From assembly GCA_021297985.1 (NCBI GenBank), contig JAJTGU010000054.1, positions 1 to 33,006 of the forward strand: a stretch of DNA of 33,006 bases. The letters are read 5' to 3'. Origin of the DNA: Rubrivivax sp. (GTDB taxonomy: Bacteria; Pseudomonadota; Gammaproteobacteria; Burkholderiales; Burkholderiaceae_C). A program made the position numbers and the translations under genes. Shown here piece by piece: positions 17,099 to 24,619 of the stretch (its first letter is position 1; every line of letters begins with the position of its first letter). The notes under the pieces are model-generated. The model saw only the letters and a list, made by a program, of their open reading frames with translations. It was not told the origin of the DNA and made no database searches.

Positions 17099-18970
17099 CT
17101 AGAAGCGGGTCTGGGCGCCCGTCGACGCGAATGCGCCGACCACGGAGTCTCGCCCCGAGTCCCGCTCCAATGGCGCAGGTTGGGTGTGGCCCCACGCTGG
17201 GGGTTGAGCACTGGCCTTGATGGCGTCCTGCAGATCGCGCAGGGTGAATTCCAGTATCCGGCTGTAGCGCTGGACCACACGCTGCAAGGCCGCGGTGACC
17301 TTGGCGGCCGGCAACTGTGACGCGTCCAGGGCCTCATGGGCACAACTGGCGACCGTGCGCAGCATCGCGGCGTCGCCTTCCGGGGTTCGTACCGGGGTCT
17401 CAAGCCGCAGTCGGCGCGTCATCGCCAGAACACCTTCGTCCAGCCCCCATTGGCGAGCAACGGCCAGGCCAATCGCCTCGCTGTCGACACCGAGTACGGC
17501 ATGCGACGCGGCTTCTTCGGACATGCCGGGCTCCTCGGGTTCGCCTTCCCGGGCCGGTGCACCCGACTGCATCAGGCGGCGGATCTGCTGGGCGTCGTCG
17601 GCAAAGTGGTACTGCACCACCAGGCGCCCCAGGTTGTGCATCAGGGTCACGAGGTAGGTGACCTCGGCGTCGTAGCCGGCCGGTCGCAGCAACAGCGCCA
17701 GTCTCGCGGCACGCTTGCTTCGGTTGATCAGGAGCGCCAGTTCGGCCGCCGCCGGTTCGTCCAGAGGACCGGGCCAGCGGCGCAGGCCCTGGCTGGCGCT
17801 TCGCACGGCTTCGACCCCAAGCATTGCGATGGCGCGCCGCACCGTCAGCACCGCACCGCCGCTGGCCAGCGCCGAACGGCCGATCGCGGCGTTCACCAGG
17901 CGCAGCATCTCGAAGGCCAGCGCCAGATCCTCAAGAATGAACTCGGCCAGATCGTGGGTGCGTTTGCGATCCATCGCGACCACCTGCAATGCGCGCTCGG
18001 CGTTGCCCGGCGCTGCCGGCAGCACGCCAGCGTGACGCAACCGATCACCCAACAAGCCCAGCGGGCCACCACTGGCGTTCTGTTCGCTCTGCCACCAACC
18101 GTCCAGCGCACGCGCCAAGGTGCGAGCGCTGCGATACCGCTGCCGCTCCTGGCGATCGGTGGCGCGATTGAAGATGGTGCGCAAGGCCTCGGGGATGGGC
18201 TGTGTGCCCGCCCAAGGCAGGCGCACGACCTCCCGCCCTTGGGGAGGCATGCGCTCGATGACGAGGCCGGCATCGGTCTCGTCGAGCGCCGACTGACCCG
18301 TGAGGACGCGATGCCAGATCACACCCAAGGCCAGGACGTCACGCTCGGCCGCCGCCCGCGTGCGCCGCAGCGACAAGGGGTCCGTCGGAGAAAGCGGCGT
18401 GTAGCGGCTGGAACCCTGGTCGGCCTCCCGGCTGCGGGCCGCCGCCACCAGACAACCAATGGCCACTCCGGCGATCTGCAGACACCCGTCGTCGTCGACC
18501 AGCAGCAGGTGGGATTGCACGTCATGGTGGGCAACACCGGCTTCATGCGCATAGGCAAGGCCCTGGAGGGCCTGGATCGCGAGCAGCGCGGCGTCGCCAG
18601 CGGGCAGGCCCTGGCGGCCGAGGCGATCGGCCAGCGTTGCCCGCCCCTCGAGCGCATGGATCGCAAACGGCCAGCCGTCCTGCAGTCCGATCTCGAGCAC
18701 TGGCGCCAGGTTGGGGTGCTGCAGCCGTGCGGCCTGGCGCACTTCGTCGGCCCAGGCCTGGCGTTCGGACGCCGAGGCCGGCTGCAGTCGTGGCAGAACC
18801 AGCATCTGCTCGTCGCCACCGCGTGCGGCGACCAGCCAGGCCATCGTGCGCTCGCTCTTGCCCAACAGGCGCAGCAGTTGCCGTTGGCCGAACCAACGCG
18901 GCGCAGGGCTGCGAGCGGTTTGGCCGGCAGTTGCCGGTAGGGAGCGGGATTCGGCCATGATCGCGCCCAT
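17099..18970 (-). CDS. Degenerate Ser/Thr protein kinase fused to an HDOD domain
   Basis: About 623 residues from the ATG at 18970; an alternative ATG is at 18958, and neither has a strong ribosome-binding site. Residues about 30-310 resemble a eukaryotic-like protein kinase: EVRQAARLQHPNLAPVLEIG (alpha-C/beta-4), HHDVQSHLLLVDDDG in place of HRDxKPxNxL, AERDVLALGVIWHRVLTG (subdomain IX, D211 kept) and a C-lobe RATDRQERQRYRSARTLARAL. Key catalytic positions are altered: no glycine-rich loop, no VAIK lysine (VLPRL), Lys and Asn of the catalytic loop replaced, and DFG replaced by GVA (168-170). It is therefore probably a pseudokinase. The C-terminal part (about 350-580) is an HDOD domain: LEDLALAFEMLRLVNAAIG, LTVRRAIAMLGVEAVR, LVTLMHNLGRLVVQYHF. 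HDOD proteins act in signalling; targets here are unknown. No membrane segment or signal peptide is visible. Confidence 0.82.
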   Translation of the reverse strand: MGAIMAESRSLPATAGQTARSPAPRWFGQRQLLRLLGKSERTMAWLVAARGGDEQMLVLPRLQPASASERQAWADEVRQAARLQHPNLAPVLEIGLQDGWPFAIHALEGRATLADRLGRQGLPAGDAALLAIQALQGLAYAHEAGVAHHDVQSHLLLVDDDGCLQIAGVAIGCLVAAARSREADQGSSRYTPLSPTDPLSLRRTRAAAERDVLALGVIWHRVLTGQSALDETDAGLVIERMPPQGREVVRLPWAGTQPIPEALRTIFNRATDRQERQRYRSARTLARALDGWWQSEQNASGGPLGLLGDRLRHAGVLPAAPGNAERALQVVAMDRKRTHDLAEFILEDLALAFEMLRLVNAAIGRSALASGGAVLTVRRAIAMLGVEAVRSASQGLRRWPGPLDEPAAAELALLINRSKRAARLALLLRPAGYDAEVTYLVTLMHNLGRLVVQYHFADDAQQIRRLMQSGAPAREGEPEEPGMSEEAASHAVLGVDSEAIGLAVARQWGLDEGVLAMTRRLRLETPVRTPEGDAAMLRTVASCAHEALDASQLPAAKVTAALQRVVQRYSRILEFTLRDLQDAIKASAQPPAWGHTQPAPLERDSGRDSVVGAFASTGAQTRF

Positions 18971-19164
18971 TGGAACCCGCACCTGGGGCGGCAGAGGCCC
19001 CGAAAAGCAGCTGTTTCCAAGACCAGATCTCCGTCTGACCGGATTGCCGCTATCACCGCAATAGGCCCGCCGCAGCACGAAACCCTCTGTGCCAGAATTT
19101 CGGGCCCTTTTAACGCGGGTGCGGTGCCTCAGATCGAGTTCCACCCCACTTGGAGAACATTGAG

Positions 19165-19491
19165 ATGAGCGACCTGATCAAACACATTTCCGACGCCTCG
19201 TTCGAAGACGATGTCCTGAAGGCCGAGATGCCCGTGCTGGTCGACTACTGGGCCGAATGGTGTGGACCCTGCCGTGCGATCGCGCCTGCACTGGAAGAGC
19301 TTGCCGCCAAGTACGAGGGCAAGGTCCAGATCGTCAAGCTCAACGTCGACCAGAACAACGAAACCGCCAGCAAGTACGGCATCCGCGGGATCCCGACGCT
19401 GTCGATCTTCAAGGGCGGCGAGGTCGTTCAATCGCTGAGCGGCGCCCGCCCGAAAGCCGAGATGTCGGCCTTCATCGAGTCGCACCTATAA
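19165..19491 (+). CDS. trxA: Thioredoxin TrxA
   Basis: 108 residues, standard thioredoxin-1 length. A cytoplasmic dithiol-disulfide reductant regenerated by thioredoxin reductase. The active site WCGPC has C33 and C36, within VLVDYWAEWCGPCRAIAPAL; the cis-proline loop is GIRGIPTLSIF, and GGEVVQSLSGARP follows. The ATG at 19165 is preceded by GGAG about ten bases upstream; a TTG at 19150 would add five residues and is less likely. A possible extended -10 (TGCCAGAAT, 19090-19098) would give a leader of about 60 bases. The stop codon TAA is embedded in the TATAAT attributed to rho. The trxA-rho order is conserved in betaproteobacteria. Confidence 0.97.
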   Translation: MSDLIKHISDASFEDDVLKAEMPVLVDYWAEWCGPCRAIAPALEELAAKYEGKVQIVKLNVDQNNETASKYGIRGIPTLSIFKGGEVVQSLSGARPKAEMSAFIESHL

Positions 19492-19492
19492 T
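19487..19492 (+). promoter_or_regulatory. Consensus -10 hexamer, probable rho promoter
   Basis: TATAAT, a perfect sigma-70 -10 hexamer in a GC-rich context, overlaps the trxA stop codon and is followed by the AT-rich TTTG. It would place the transcript start near 19499. No matching -35 hexamer is evident at 16-18 bases upstream. Its function as the rho promoter is inferred from position. Confidence 0.5.
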
Positions 19493-19498
19493 TTGCGA

Positions 19499-19771
19499 CT
19501 TGTGAAGCGGGTGCCCGGCGCTCCGAACCTGGAGATCGCTGCTCCGCCCGCTTGACTCCGGCCCGTCGCCGGTGCGCCCACCGCCAGTGCGGTCGTGCCG
19601 CCGGCACGCGGGTCCGGGCTCGGCCTGAGGTTCAGGCCGGCACCGGCACTGACGTTTGATCCCTGCCGGTTTCGAACGTCCTCGCTCCGCGTTCCATTCC
19701 TCATCCACTACCCGCCGCTCTTCTGGCGGCCCGCGTCCGGCCCGGCCGGCGCGGCGGGAGACACCCAGCCC
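19499..19771 (+). promoter_or_regulatory. Long leader region of rho
   Basis: About 270 bases without a gene lie between trxA and the rho ATG. The region is rich in C and pyrimidine stretches toward its 3' half (about 19660-19730), and contains a perfect eight-base hairpin, CGGCCTGA / TCAGGCCG with loop GGT, at 19621-19639, plus a smaller GTGCCG-type hairpin near 19594-19606. In E. coli, Rho represses its own synthesis by terminating within a long rho leader; C-rich, G-poor stretches are the usual entry sites. The same arrangement is suggested here but not demonstrated. An open frame extends upstream through the leader but resembles no protein. Confidence 0.45.
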
Positions 19772-21034
19772 ATGTACCTGTCCGAACTCAAGGCGATGCA
19801 CGTGTCCAAGCTCATCGAGATGGGCGAGGCATTGGAGATCGAAAACGTCAGCCGCTTGCGAAAGCAGGAGCTGATGTTCGCGATCATGAAGAAGCGTGCC
19901 AAGGCGGGCGAACAGGTCTTTGGCGATGGCGTGCTCGAGGTTCTCCCCGACGGCTTCGGCTTCCTGCGTGCGATCGACACCAGCTACATGGCGTCGACCG
20001 ACGACATCTACCTCAGCCCGAGCCAGGTCCGGCGCTTCAACCTGCACACCGGCGACATGATCGAAGGCGAGGTGCGGGTCCCCAAGGACGGCGAACGCTA
20101 CTTCGCGCTCGTGAAGGTCGACCGCGTCAACGGTGCGGCGCCCGAGGAGAGCAAGCACAAGATCATGTTCGAGAACCTGACACCGCTGTTTCCGACGCAG
20201 CAGTTCAAACTCGAACGCGACATCAAGAGCGAAGAGAACATCACCAGCCGGATCATCGACCTGATCGCGCCGATCGGCAAAGGCCAGCGAGCTCTGCTTG
20301 TCGCCCAACCCAAGACCGGCAAGACGGTCATGATGCAGCAGCTGGCGCACGCCATCGTTGCGAACCACCCTGAGATCCACCTCATCGTGCTGCTCGTCGA
20401 CGAGCGCCCCGAAGAGGTCACGGAAATGCTGCGCACCGTGCGCGGCGAGGTCATCAGCAGCACCTTCGACGAGCCCGCGGCGCGCCACGTACAGGTCGCC
20501 GAAATGGTGATCGAACGTGCCAAGCGCCTGGTCGAGCTGAAGAAGGACGTCGTGATCCTGCTCGACAGCATCACCCGGCTCGCACGGGCCTACAACAACG
20601 TCCTGCCGTCGAGCGGCAAGGTGTTGACGGGCGGCGTCGATGCCAACGCGCTTCAGCGCCCCAAGCGCTTCTTCGGTGCCGCACGCAACACCGAAGAAGG
20701 TGGCACGCTGACCATCATCGGCACGGCGCTGATCGACACCGGCTCGAAGATGGACGAGGTCATCTACGAAGAATTCAAGGGCACAGGCAACTGCGAGATC
20801 CACCTCGACCGCCGGATGGCCGAAAAGCGCGTCTACCCCTCGATCCTGATCAACAAGAGCGGCACCCGCCGGGAGGAACTGCTGCTCAAGCCCGAGATCC
20901 TGCAAAAGAGCTGGATCCTGCGCAAGCTGCTGTACCCGATGGACGAGATCGAGGCGATGGAGTTCATCCTCGAGAAGATGAAGGCCAGCAAGAACAACCA
21001 CGACTTCTTCGACATGATGCGCCGCGGCGGCTGA
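19772..21034 (+). CDS. rho: Transcription termination factor Rho
   Basis: 420 residues, the classical length without the large insertion domain of actinobacteria. Hexameric RNA-dependent ATPase that ends transcription of untranslated RNA. It begins [20 protein letters not shown]. The N-terminal helix bundle is followed by the primary RNA-binding cold-shock-like fold with DGFGFLR (60-66) and [18 protein letters not shown]. The ATPase domain has Walker A in QPKTGKT (about 179-185), Walker [17 protein letters not shown], the Q loop, and the R-loop [22 protein letters not shown]. The start is family-typical, with GGAG about 13 bases upstream. The long upstream leader suggests autoregulation. Confidence 0.98.
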   Translation: MYLSELKAMHVSKLIEMGEALEIENVSRLRKQELMFAIMKKRAKAGEQVFGDGVLEVLPDGFGFLRAIDTSYMASTDDIYLSPSQVRRFNLHTGDMIEGEVRVPKDGERYFALVKVDRVNGAAPEESKHKIMFENLTPLFPTQQFKLERDIKSEENITSRIIDLIAPIGKGQRALLVAQPKTGKTVMMQQLAHAIVANHPEIHLIVLLVDERPEEVTEMLRTVRGEVISSTFDEPAARHVQVAEMVIERAKRLVELKKDVVILLDSITRLARAYNNVLPSSGKVLTGGVDANALQRPKRFFGAARNTEEGGTLTIIGTALIDTGSKMDEVIYEEFKGTGNCEIHLDRRMAEKRVYPSILINKSGTRREELLLKPEILQKSWILRKLLYPMDEIEAMEFILEKMKASKNNHDFFDMMRRGG

Positions 21035-21143
21035 CGGCCGGCTGCCGACTCTTGACCCGTGGCACAATCGCGGGTTTTCCTCAAATCGGAAAGTGCGCCG
21101 GAAGGTCCGGTGTGGCTCCCGGCTCTCTCTTCGAGGCTCGACC

Positions 21144-21401
21144 ATGAAACAGGGCATTCACCCGAACTACCGCGACGTCGCGTTCCAGGACCTCTCGAAC
21201 GGCTTCACCTTCGTCACCCGCTCGTGCCTGCAGACCAAGGACACGATCAAGCTCGACGACGGTCGTGAGCTGCCCCTGATGAAGCTCGAGACGACCAGCG
21301 AAACGCATCCGTTCTACACCGGCACGCAGAAGAGCGTGGACAGCCTGGGCGGACGCGTCGAGAAGTTCCGGAACAAGTTCCGCGTCGGCGTCAAGAAGTG
21401 A
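21144..21401 (+). CDS. rpmE2: Ribosomal protein bL31 type B
   Basis: 85 residues. The start at 21144 ([20 protein letters not shown]) is preceded by GAGG seven bases upstream. The sequence contains [15 protein letters not shown] and [31 protein letters not shown]. Only one cysteine is present and the CxxC zinc pairs of type A L31 are absent, which identifies the zinc-independent (C-minus) type B paralogue. Type B L31 commonly substitutes for type A under zinc limitation, but in many betaproteobacteria it is the form following rho. The 109-base rho-rpmE2 gap holds a TTGACC at 21052 and a CACAAT at 21063 that are not correctly spaced with each other. A strong intrinsic terminator follows the gene. 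Confidence 0.96.
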   Translation: MKQGIHPNYRDVAFQDLSNGFTFVTRSCLQTKDTIKLDDGRELPLMKLETTSETHPFYTGTQKSVDSLGGRVEKFRNKFRVGVKK

Positions 21402-21442
21402 TGCCACGCTGCTCGGGCCACCAGCGGCCGGGCATCCTCAAG

Positions 21443-21471
21443 GGCAGCCTCCGGGCTGCCTTTTGCTTTTT
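21443..21471 (+). terminator. Intrinsic terminator after rpmE2
   Basis: GGCAGCC and GGCTGCC form a perfect seven-base stem with a TCCG loop (21443-21460), followed by TTTTGCTTTTT. It lies 41 bases after the rpmE2 stop and before the next gene's probable GTG start, so it probably closes the rho-rpmE2 transcript. Confidence 0.9.
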
Positions 21472-21504
21472 GCCTGGCTCCTGTCTCTTCGCCGGCCGCC
21501 CGAC

Positions 21505-23181
21505 GTGAACACGCCCTCTCCCGCACTGGTCACCCAAAGCGGCGCGCGCCGCCTGCCGCGGCTGGCGCTGTTGCTGCTTTGCGCCGCCTACGTGCTGCCG
21601 GGACTGTTCGGGCGCGATCCATGGCGCAGCGCGGATCTCATCGCCTTCGGGCAGATGGCGGCGATGGCCGAAGGCCGAACCAGTTGGTGGGCTCCGATGC
21701 TGGGCGGCGTGGCGACCGACGCCGCCCTGCTGCCGAACTGGCTCGGCGCTGCCGCCATCCTGGCTCTCGGACCGCTGCTGGGGGACGCACTGGCCGCGCG
21801 GGTGCCCTTCGCCTTGTTGCTCACTTCGGTGCTGGCCGGTGTCTGGTACGCGACCTTCCATCTGGCCCGGACCGAAGCTGCGCAGCCGGCACCCTTTGCC
21901 TTTGGGGGCGAGGCCTCGCCCGTGGACTACGCACGAGCCATGGCCGACGGCGCGCTTCTGGCGCTGATGGCCTGCCTGGGGCTGCTCCAACTGGGCCACG
22001 AGACAACGCCCGAACTGATGCAGCTCGCCGCCGTCGCGTGGGCGCTCTACGCCTTCGGTGCGGCTCCCTATCGGTACCTTCAGGCCCGCATCGCGGTTCT
22101 GACGGCCCTGCCGCTGTTGGCTGGAGCGGGCGCACCGACGGTCGCCGTCATGATCGCCGCTGCGGGATTCGGGATCTGCAGGGCGTCGCAGTACCCCCAG
22201 GTGCGCCGCTTTGCACCCTGGGTCCTGGTGGCTGCATTGCTGTCCTCGTTGGCAGGCATGGCACTCGGCGGCTGGCGGGTGCGGCTGGACGCTCCCGGCC
22301 TGGCCGACCTGCCCTCGATCGCCCGCCAGTGGCTCTGGTTCCTGTGGCCGGCCTGGCTGCTTGCGCTGTGGACGATCTGGCGATGGCGGGCGCATTGGAG
22401 CCACCGCCACATCTCGCTGCCCGTTGCGGTGGCCGCCATCGCGCTGGCCGCCAATCTGGCCATGGGTGGCCGGGACCGCGCGCTGATGCTCGGGCTGCCG
22501 GCGTTCGCGGTGCTGGCGGCGTTCGCGTTGCCGACGCTCAAGCGCAGCACGACCGCCGCGATCGACTGGTTCTCGATGTTCTTCTTCACGCTGTCGGCCC
22601 TGGTGATCTGGACGATGTACGTCGCGCTACACACCGGTGTGCCGGCCAAGCAGGCCTCCATCATCGCGCGACTCATCCCGAGCCACCTGCCGCAGTTCAG
22701 CCTGGCGGCGCTGGCACTCGCATTGGCCGGGACCGTCGCCTGGGTGGCGTTGGTTCGCTGGCGCACGAGCCGACAACGCGAAGCACTCTGGAAGAGCCTG
22801 GTGCTGCCCGCCTGCGGCGTCGCGCTGTGCTGGCTGCTGCTGATGACGCTGTGGCTGCCGGCGCTGGATCACGTGCGCAGCCCGAGGGTCTGGGTGCAGC
22901 GGGTGGTGGCGACCCTGCCGCCCGAAAACACAGCGCCGGCCTGCGTCTCGGCGCCCGGCCTGACGCCAGCACCCGTAGCGGCCCTCGAGCACTTTGCGCG
23001 CTGGCGGGTCGACGCCGCCACACCGATGGCCGACGTCCTGGCGTCGCCAGCCTGCCCCGTCCTGATCCGCCAGACGCAACAGCGACAGCCGCTGGCCGCC
23101 CCCGAAGGCTGGCGCATCGTCGGCCAGGCGATGCGCCCGCGCGACCGCGACGAGATCACCTGGATCCTGATCCGTCGCTAA
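21505..23181 (+). CDS. ArnT/PMT-like (GT39) membrane glycosyltransferase
   Basis: 558 residues from a GTG at 21505; the frame reaches back to a TTG inside the terminator, which is implausible. No good ribosome-binding site precedes the GTG, so the start is uncertain. Many hydrophobic segments are visible (LALLLLCAAYVLPGLF, LGAAAILALGPLLGDAL, VPFALLLTSVLAGVWYATF, WVLVAALLSSLAGMALGG, WLWFLWPAWLLALWTIW, SLPVAVAAIALAANLAM, FSLAALALALAGTVAW, VALCWLLLMTLWLPAL). The first periplasmic loop, GRDPWRSADLIAFGQMA...TSWWAPMLGG...LPNWLGAA, resembles the catalytic loop of ArnT/PMT enzymes (acidic residue after the first helix, then a PxxxWLGA block), which use polyprenyl-phosphate sugars. Substrate unknown. 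It ends nine bases from the phoR stop (convergent). Confidence 0.7.
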   Translation: MNTPSPALVTQSGARRLPRLALLLLCAAYVLPGLFGRDPWRSADLIAFGQMAAMAEGRTSWWAPMLGGVATDAALLPNWLGAAAILALGPLLGDALAARVPFALLLTSVLAGVWYATFHLARTEAAQPAPFAFGGEASPVDYARAMADGALLALMACLGLLQLGHETTPELMQLAAVAWALYAFGAAPYRYLQARIAVLTALPLLAGAGAPTVAVMIAAAGFGICRASQYPQVRRFAPWVLVAALLSSLAGMALGGWRVRLDAPGLADLPSIARQWLWFLWPAWLLALWTIWRWRAHWSHRHISLPVAVAAIALAANLAMGGRDRALMLGLPAFAVLAAFALPTLKRSTTAAIDWFSMFFFTLSALVIWTMYVALHTGVPAKQASIIARLIPSHLPQFSLAALALALAGTVAWVALVRWRTSRQREALWKSLVLPACGVALCWLLLMTLWLPALDHVRSPRVWVQRVVATLPPENTAPACVSAPGLTPAPVAALEHFARWRVDAATPMADVLASPACPVLIRQTQQRQPLAAPEGWRIVGQAMRPRDRDEITWILIRR

Positions 23182-23190
23182 GCTGCGGGT

Positions 23191-24534
23191 TCAGACCTCG
23201 ACGGGGGCGTCCGCGCCCCGGCTGGCGTTGAGCGTCCGCACCCGGATCGCCGGCAGGTGTAACGTGAAAGTCGAGCCGACGCCCGGTTCGCTGCGGATCT
23301 CGATGGAGCCGCCGTGACGCTGCACGATGTGCTTCACGATCGACAGTCCCAGACCGGTGCCGCCTGTATCGCGGGAACGGCTGCCGTCGACACGGTAGAA
23401 GCGTTCGGTCAACCGTGGCAGGTGTTCCCTCGCGATTCCAACGCCGCTGTCGCAGACATCCAGACGTGCGCTGCCATCGTCGCGACGACTCCAGTTCACG
23501 TCGATGCGGCCACCGGCGGGGGTGTAGCGCACGGCGTTGTTCAAAAGGTTTGCGATCGCACTGAGCAGTTCACTGTCGCTGCCGGCGATCTGGGCATCGT
23601 TTTCGGCCGAGACTCTCAGCTCGTGGCGGCCCGCCGAAAGCGCGATGGCATCGGCCTTTGCACGCTCGAGCAGGGTCGAGACTGAATGCCAACGGTCGGC
23701 CGTCGGCCGAGGACTGCCTTCGAGGGTCGCCAGTGTCAGCAGATCGGCCACCAGGGACTGCATGCGCGTGGTCTGCTGGGCCATCAGCTGAAGGACCCGC
23801 TGCCGCTCAGGCTCGCTGAGCTTGAGCTGAGCCAAGGTTTCGACAAAGCCCGACAGCACCGTCAACGGGGTGCGGATTTCATGCGAAACATTGGCGACGA
23901 AATCGCGCCGCATGGCCTCGTTGCGCTCGCGTTCGGTGATGTCCTGGCTGAGCAGCAGCTTCTGACCATTGCCATAGTCGCGCAACAGCACCGACAGCGT
24001 CGTGCGGCCCAAAGGCCCAGGGACTGTCGCCCCCTCGTCGTAACGGCCACTCTGCAGATAGGCCACAAATGTCGGCGACCTGACGAGGTTGGTCAGCCGC
24101 TGCAGGCGGTCGCCTTCGGGGTCGAGCCCGAAATGCTCCGCCGCGACACGGTTGCACCACAGCATCTGCTCGTTGGCGTCGAGCATCATCACGCCATTGG
24201 GCGACGCTTCGATCGCAGCCAGGAACTGCTCCAGCCGCTGGCGCTCCTCGACGACGCGCTTTTCGCCGGCAACAAACGCGCGCTCGATCCGGTAGGCCAG
24301 TTCGCCCCACAGACCGGTGTCCCGTGGCGCCGTGCCTTGGGCCACCCGCATCCAGGCCATGAGCCTTGAGGCCTTGACGCTGTCGCGCAGAACCAGGACG
24401 CCCGTGGCCAGCATGGCGCCAAGTGCCGCGCCGAGCACGGGCGAGCCGACCAGCGCTCCGATTCCAGCCAACACGAGCGTGCAAGCCAGGGCCAGCGCAA
24501 GAGCGCCCAGCAATCGGCGGAACAACCAGTCCAT
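23191..24534 (-). CDS. phoR: Phosphate-regulon sensor histidine kinase PhoR
   Basis: 447 residues. Two N-terminal membrane helices (about 9-28 and 32-49), no sizeable periplasmic domain, a charged linker, then a PAS domain (about 105-200; FLAAIEASPNGVMMLDANEQMLWCN). The phosphoacceptor is H218 in FVANVSHEIRTPLTVLSGFVETL. The ATPase domain shows NLLNNAVRYTPAGG, DSGVGIAREHLPRLTERFYRVD and GGTGLGLSIVKHIVQRHGG. This is the PhoR architecture, and it lies downstream of pstSCAB-phoU. phoB is not adjacent. The ATG at 24534 has no Shine-Dalgarno, only a C/T-rich stretch. A Pho-box array and -10-like hexamer lie immediately upstream, so the mRNA may be leaderless. Confidence 0.93.
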   Translation of the reverse strand: MDWLFRRLLGALALALACTLVLAGIGALVGSPVLGAALGAMLATGVLVLRDSVKASRLMAWMRVAQGTAPRDTGLWGELAYRIERAFVAGEKRVVEERQRLEQFLAAIEASPNGVMMLDANEQMLWCNRVAAEHFGLDPEGDRLQRLTNLVRSPTFVAYLQSGRYDEGATVPGPLGRTTLSVLLRDYGNGQKLLLSQDITERERNEAMRRDFVANVSHEIRTPLTVLSGFVETLAQLKLSEPERQRVLQLMAQQTTRMQSLVADLLTLATLEGSPRPTADRWHSVSTLLERAKADAIALSAGRHELRVSAENDAQIAGSDSELLSAIANLLNNAVRYTPAGGRIDVNWSRRDDGSARLDVCDSGVGIAREHLPRLTERFYRVDGSRSRDTGGTGLGLSIVKHIVQRHGGSIEIRSEPGVGSTFTLHLPAIRVRTLNASRGADAPVEV

Positions 24535-24542
24535 GGGGAGAA

Positions 24543-24587
24543 ATTGTGACCGGCCGGCAGGACCGTTCGATGACGTTTCGGTGACTG
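24543..24587 (-). promoter_or_regulatory. Probable PhoB-dependent promoter of phoR
   Basis: On the minus strand three 7-mers, CAGTCAC (24587-24581), ACGTCAT (24576-24570) and CGGTCCT (24565-24559), each match five of seven positions of the Pho-box half-site CTGTCAT, are spaced exactly 11 bases apart and are separated by identical CGAA spacers. Ten bases further is CACAAT (24548-24543), a plausible -10. In PhoB-activated promoters the Pho box replaces the -35 element about ten bases from the -10. Transcription would begin near 24536, within about two bases of the phoR ATG. PhoB binding is inferred. Confidence 0.6.
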
Positions 24588-24619
24588 CTGAAGGCGCCGG
24601 GTTGACCGCGCCGGGCCGT

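Noticed and set aside
17336..18940. A 534-codon plus-strand frame opposite the kinase-HDOD gene
   Set aside because: The minus strand carries coherent kinase-like and HDOD motifs; the plus-strand translation is Arg/Gln/His-rich without structure.
21052..21068. A sigma-70 promoter (TTGACC and CACAAT) upstream of rpmE2
   Set aside because: The two hexamers are only five bases apart, so they cannot work together; either alone is weak evidence.
19472..21157. A 561-codon minus-strand frame opposite rho
   Set aside because: Antisense shadow of a highly conserved gene; no domain and no plausible ribosome-binding site.
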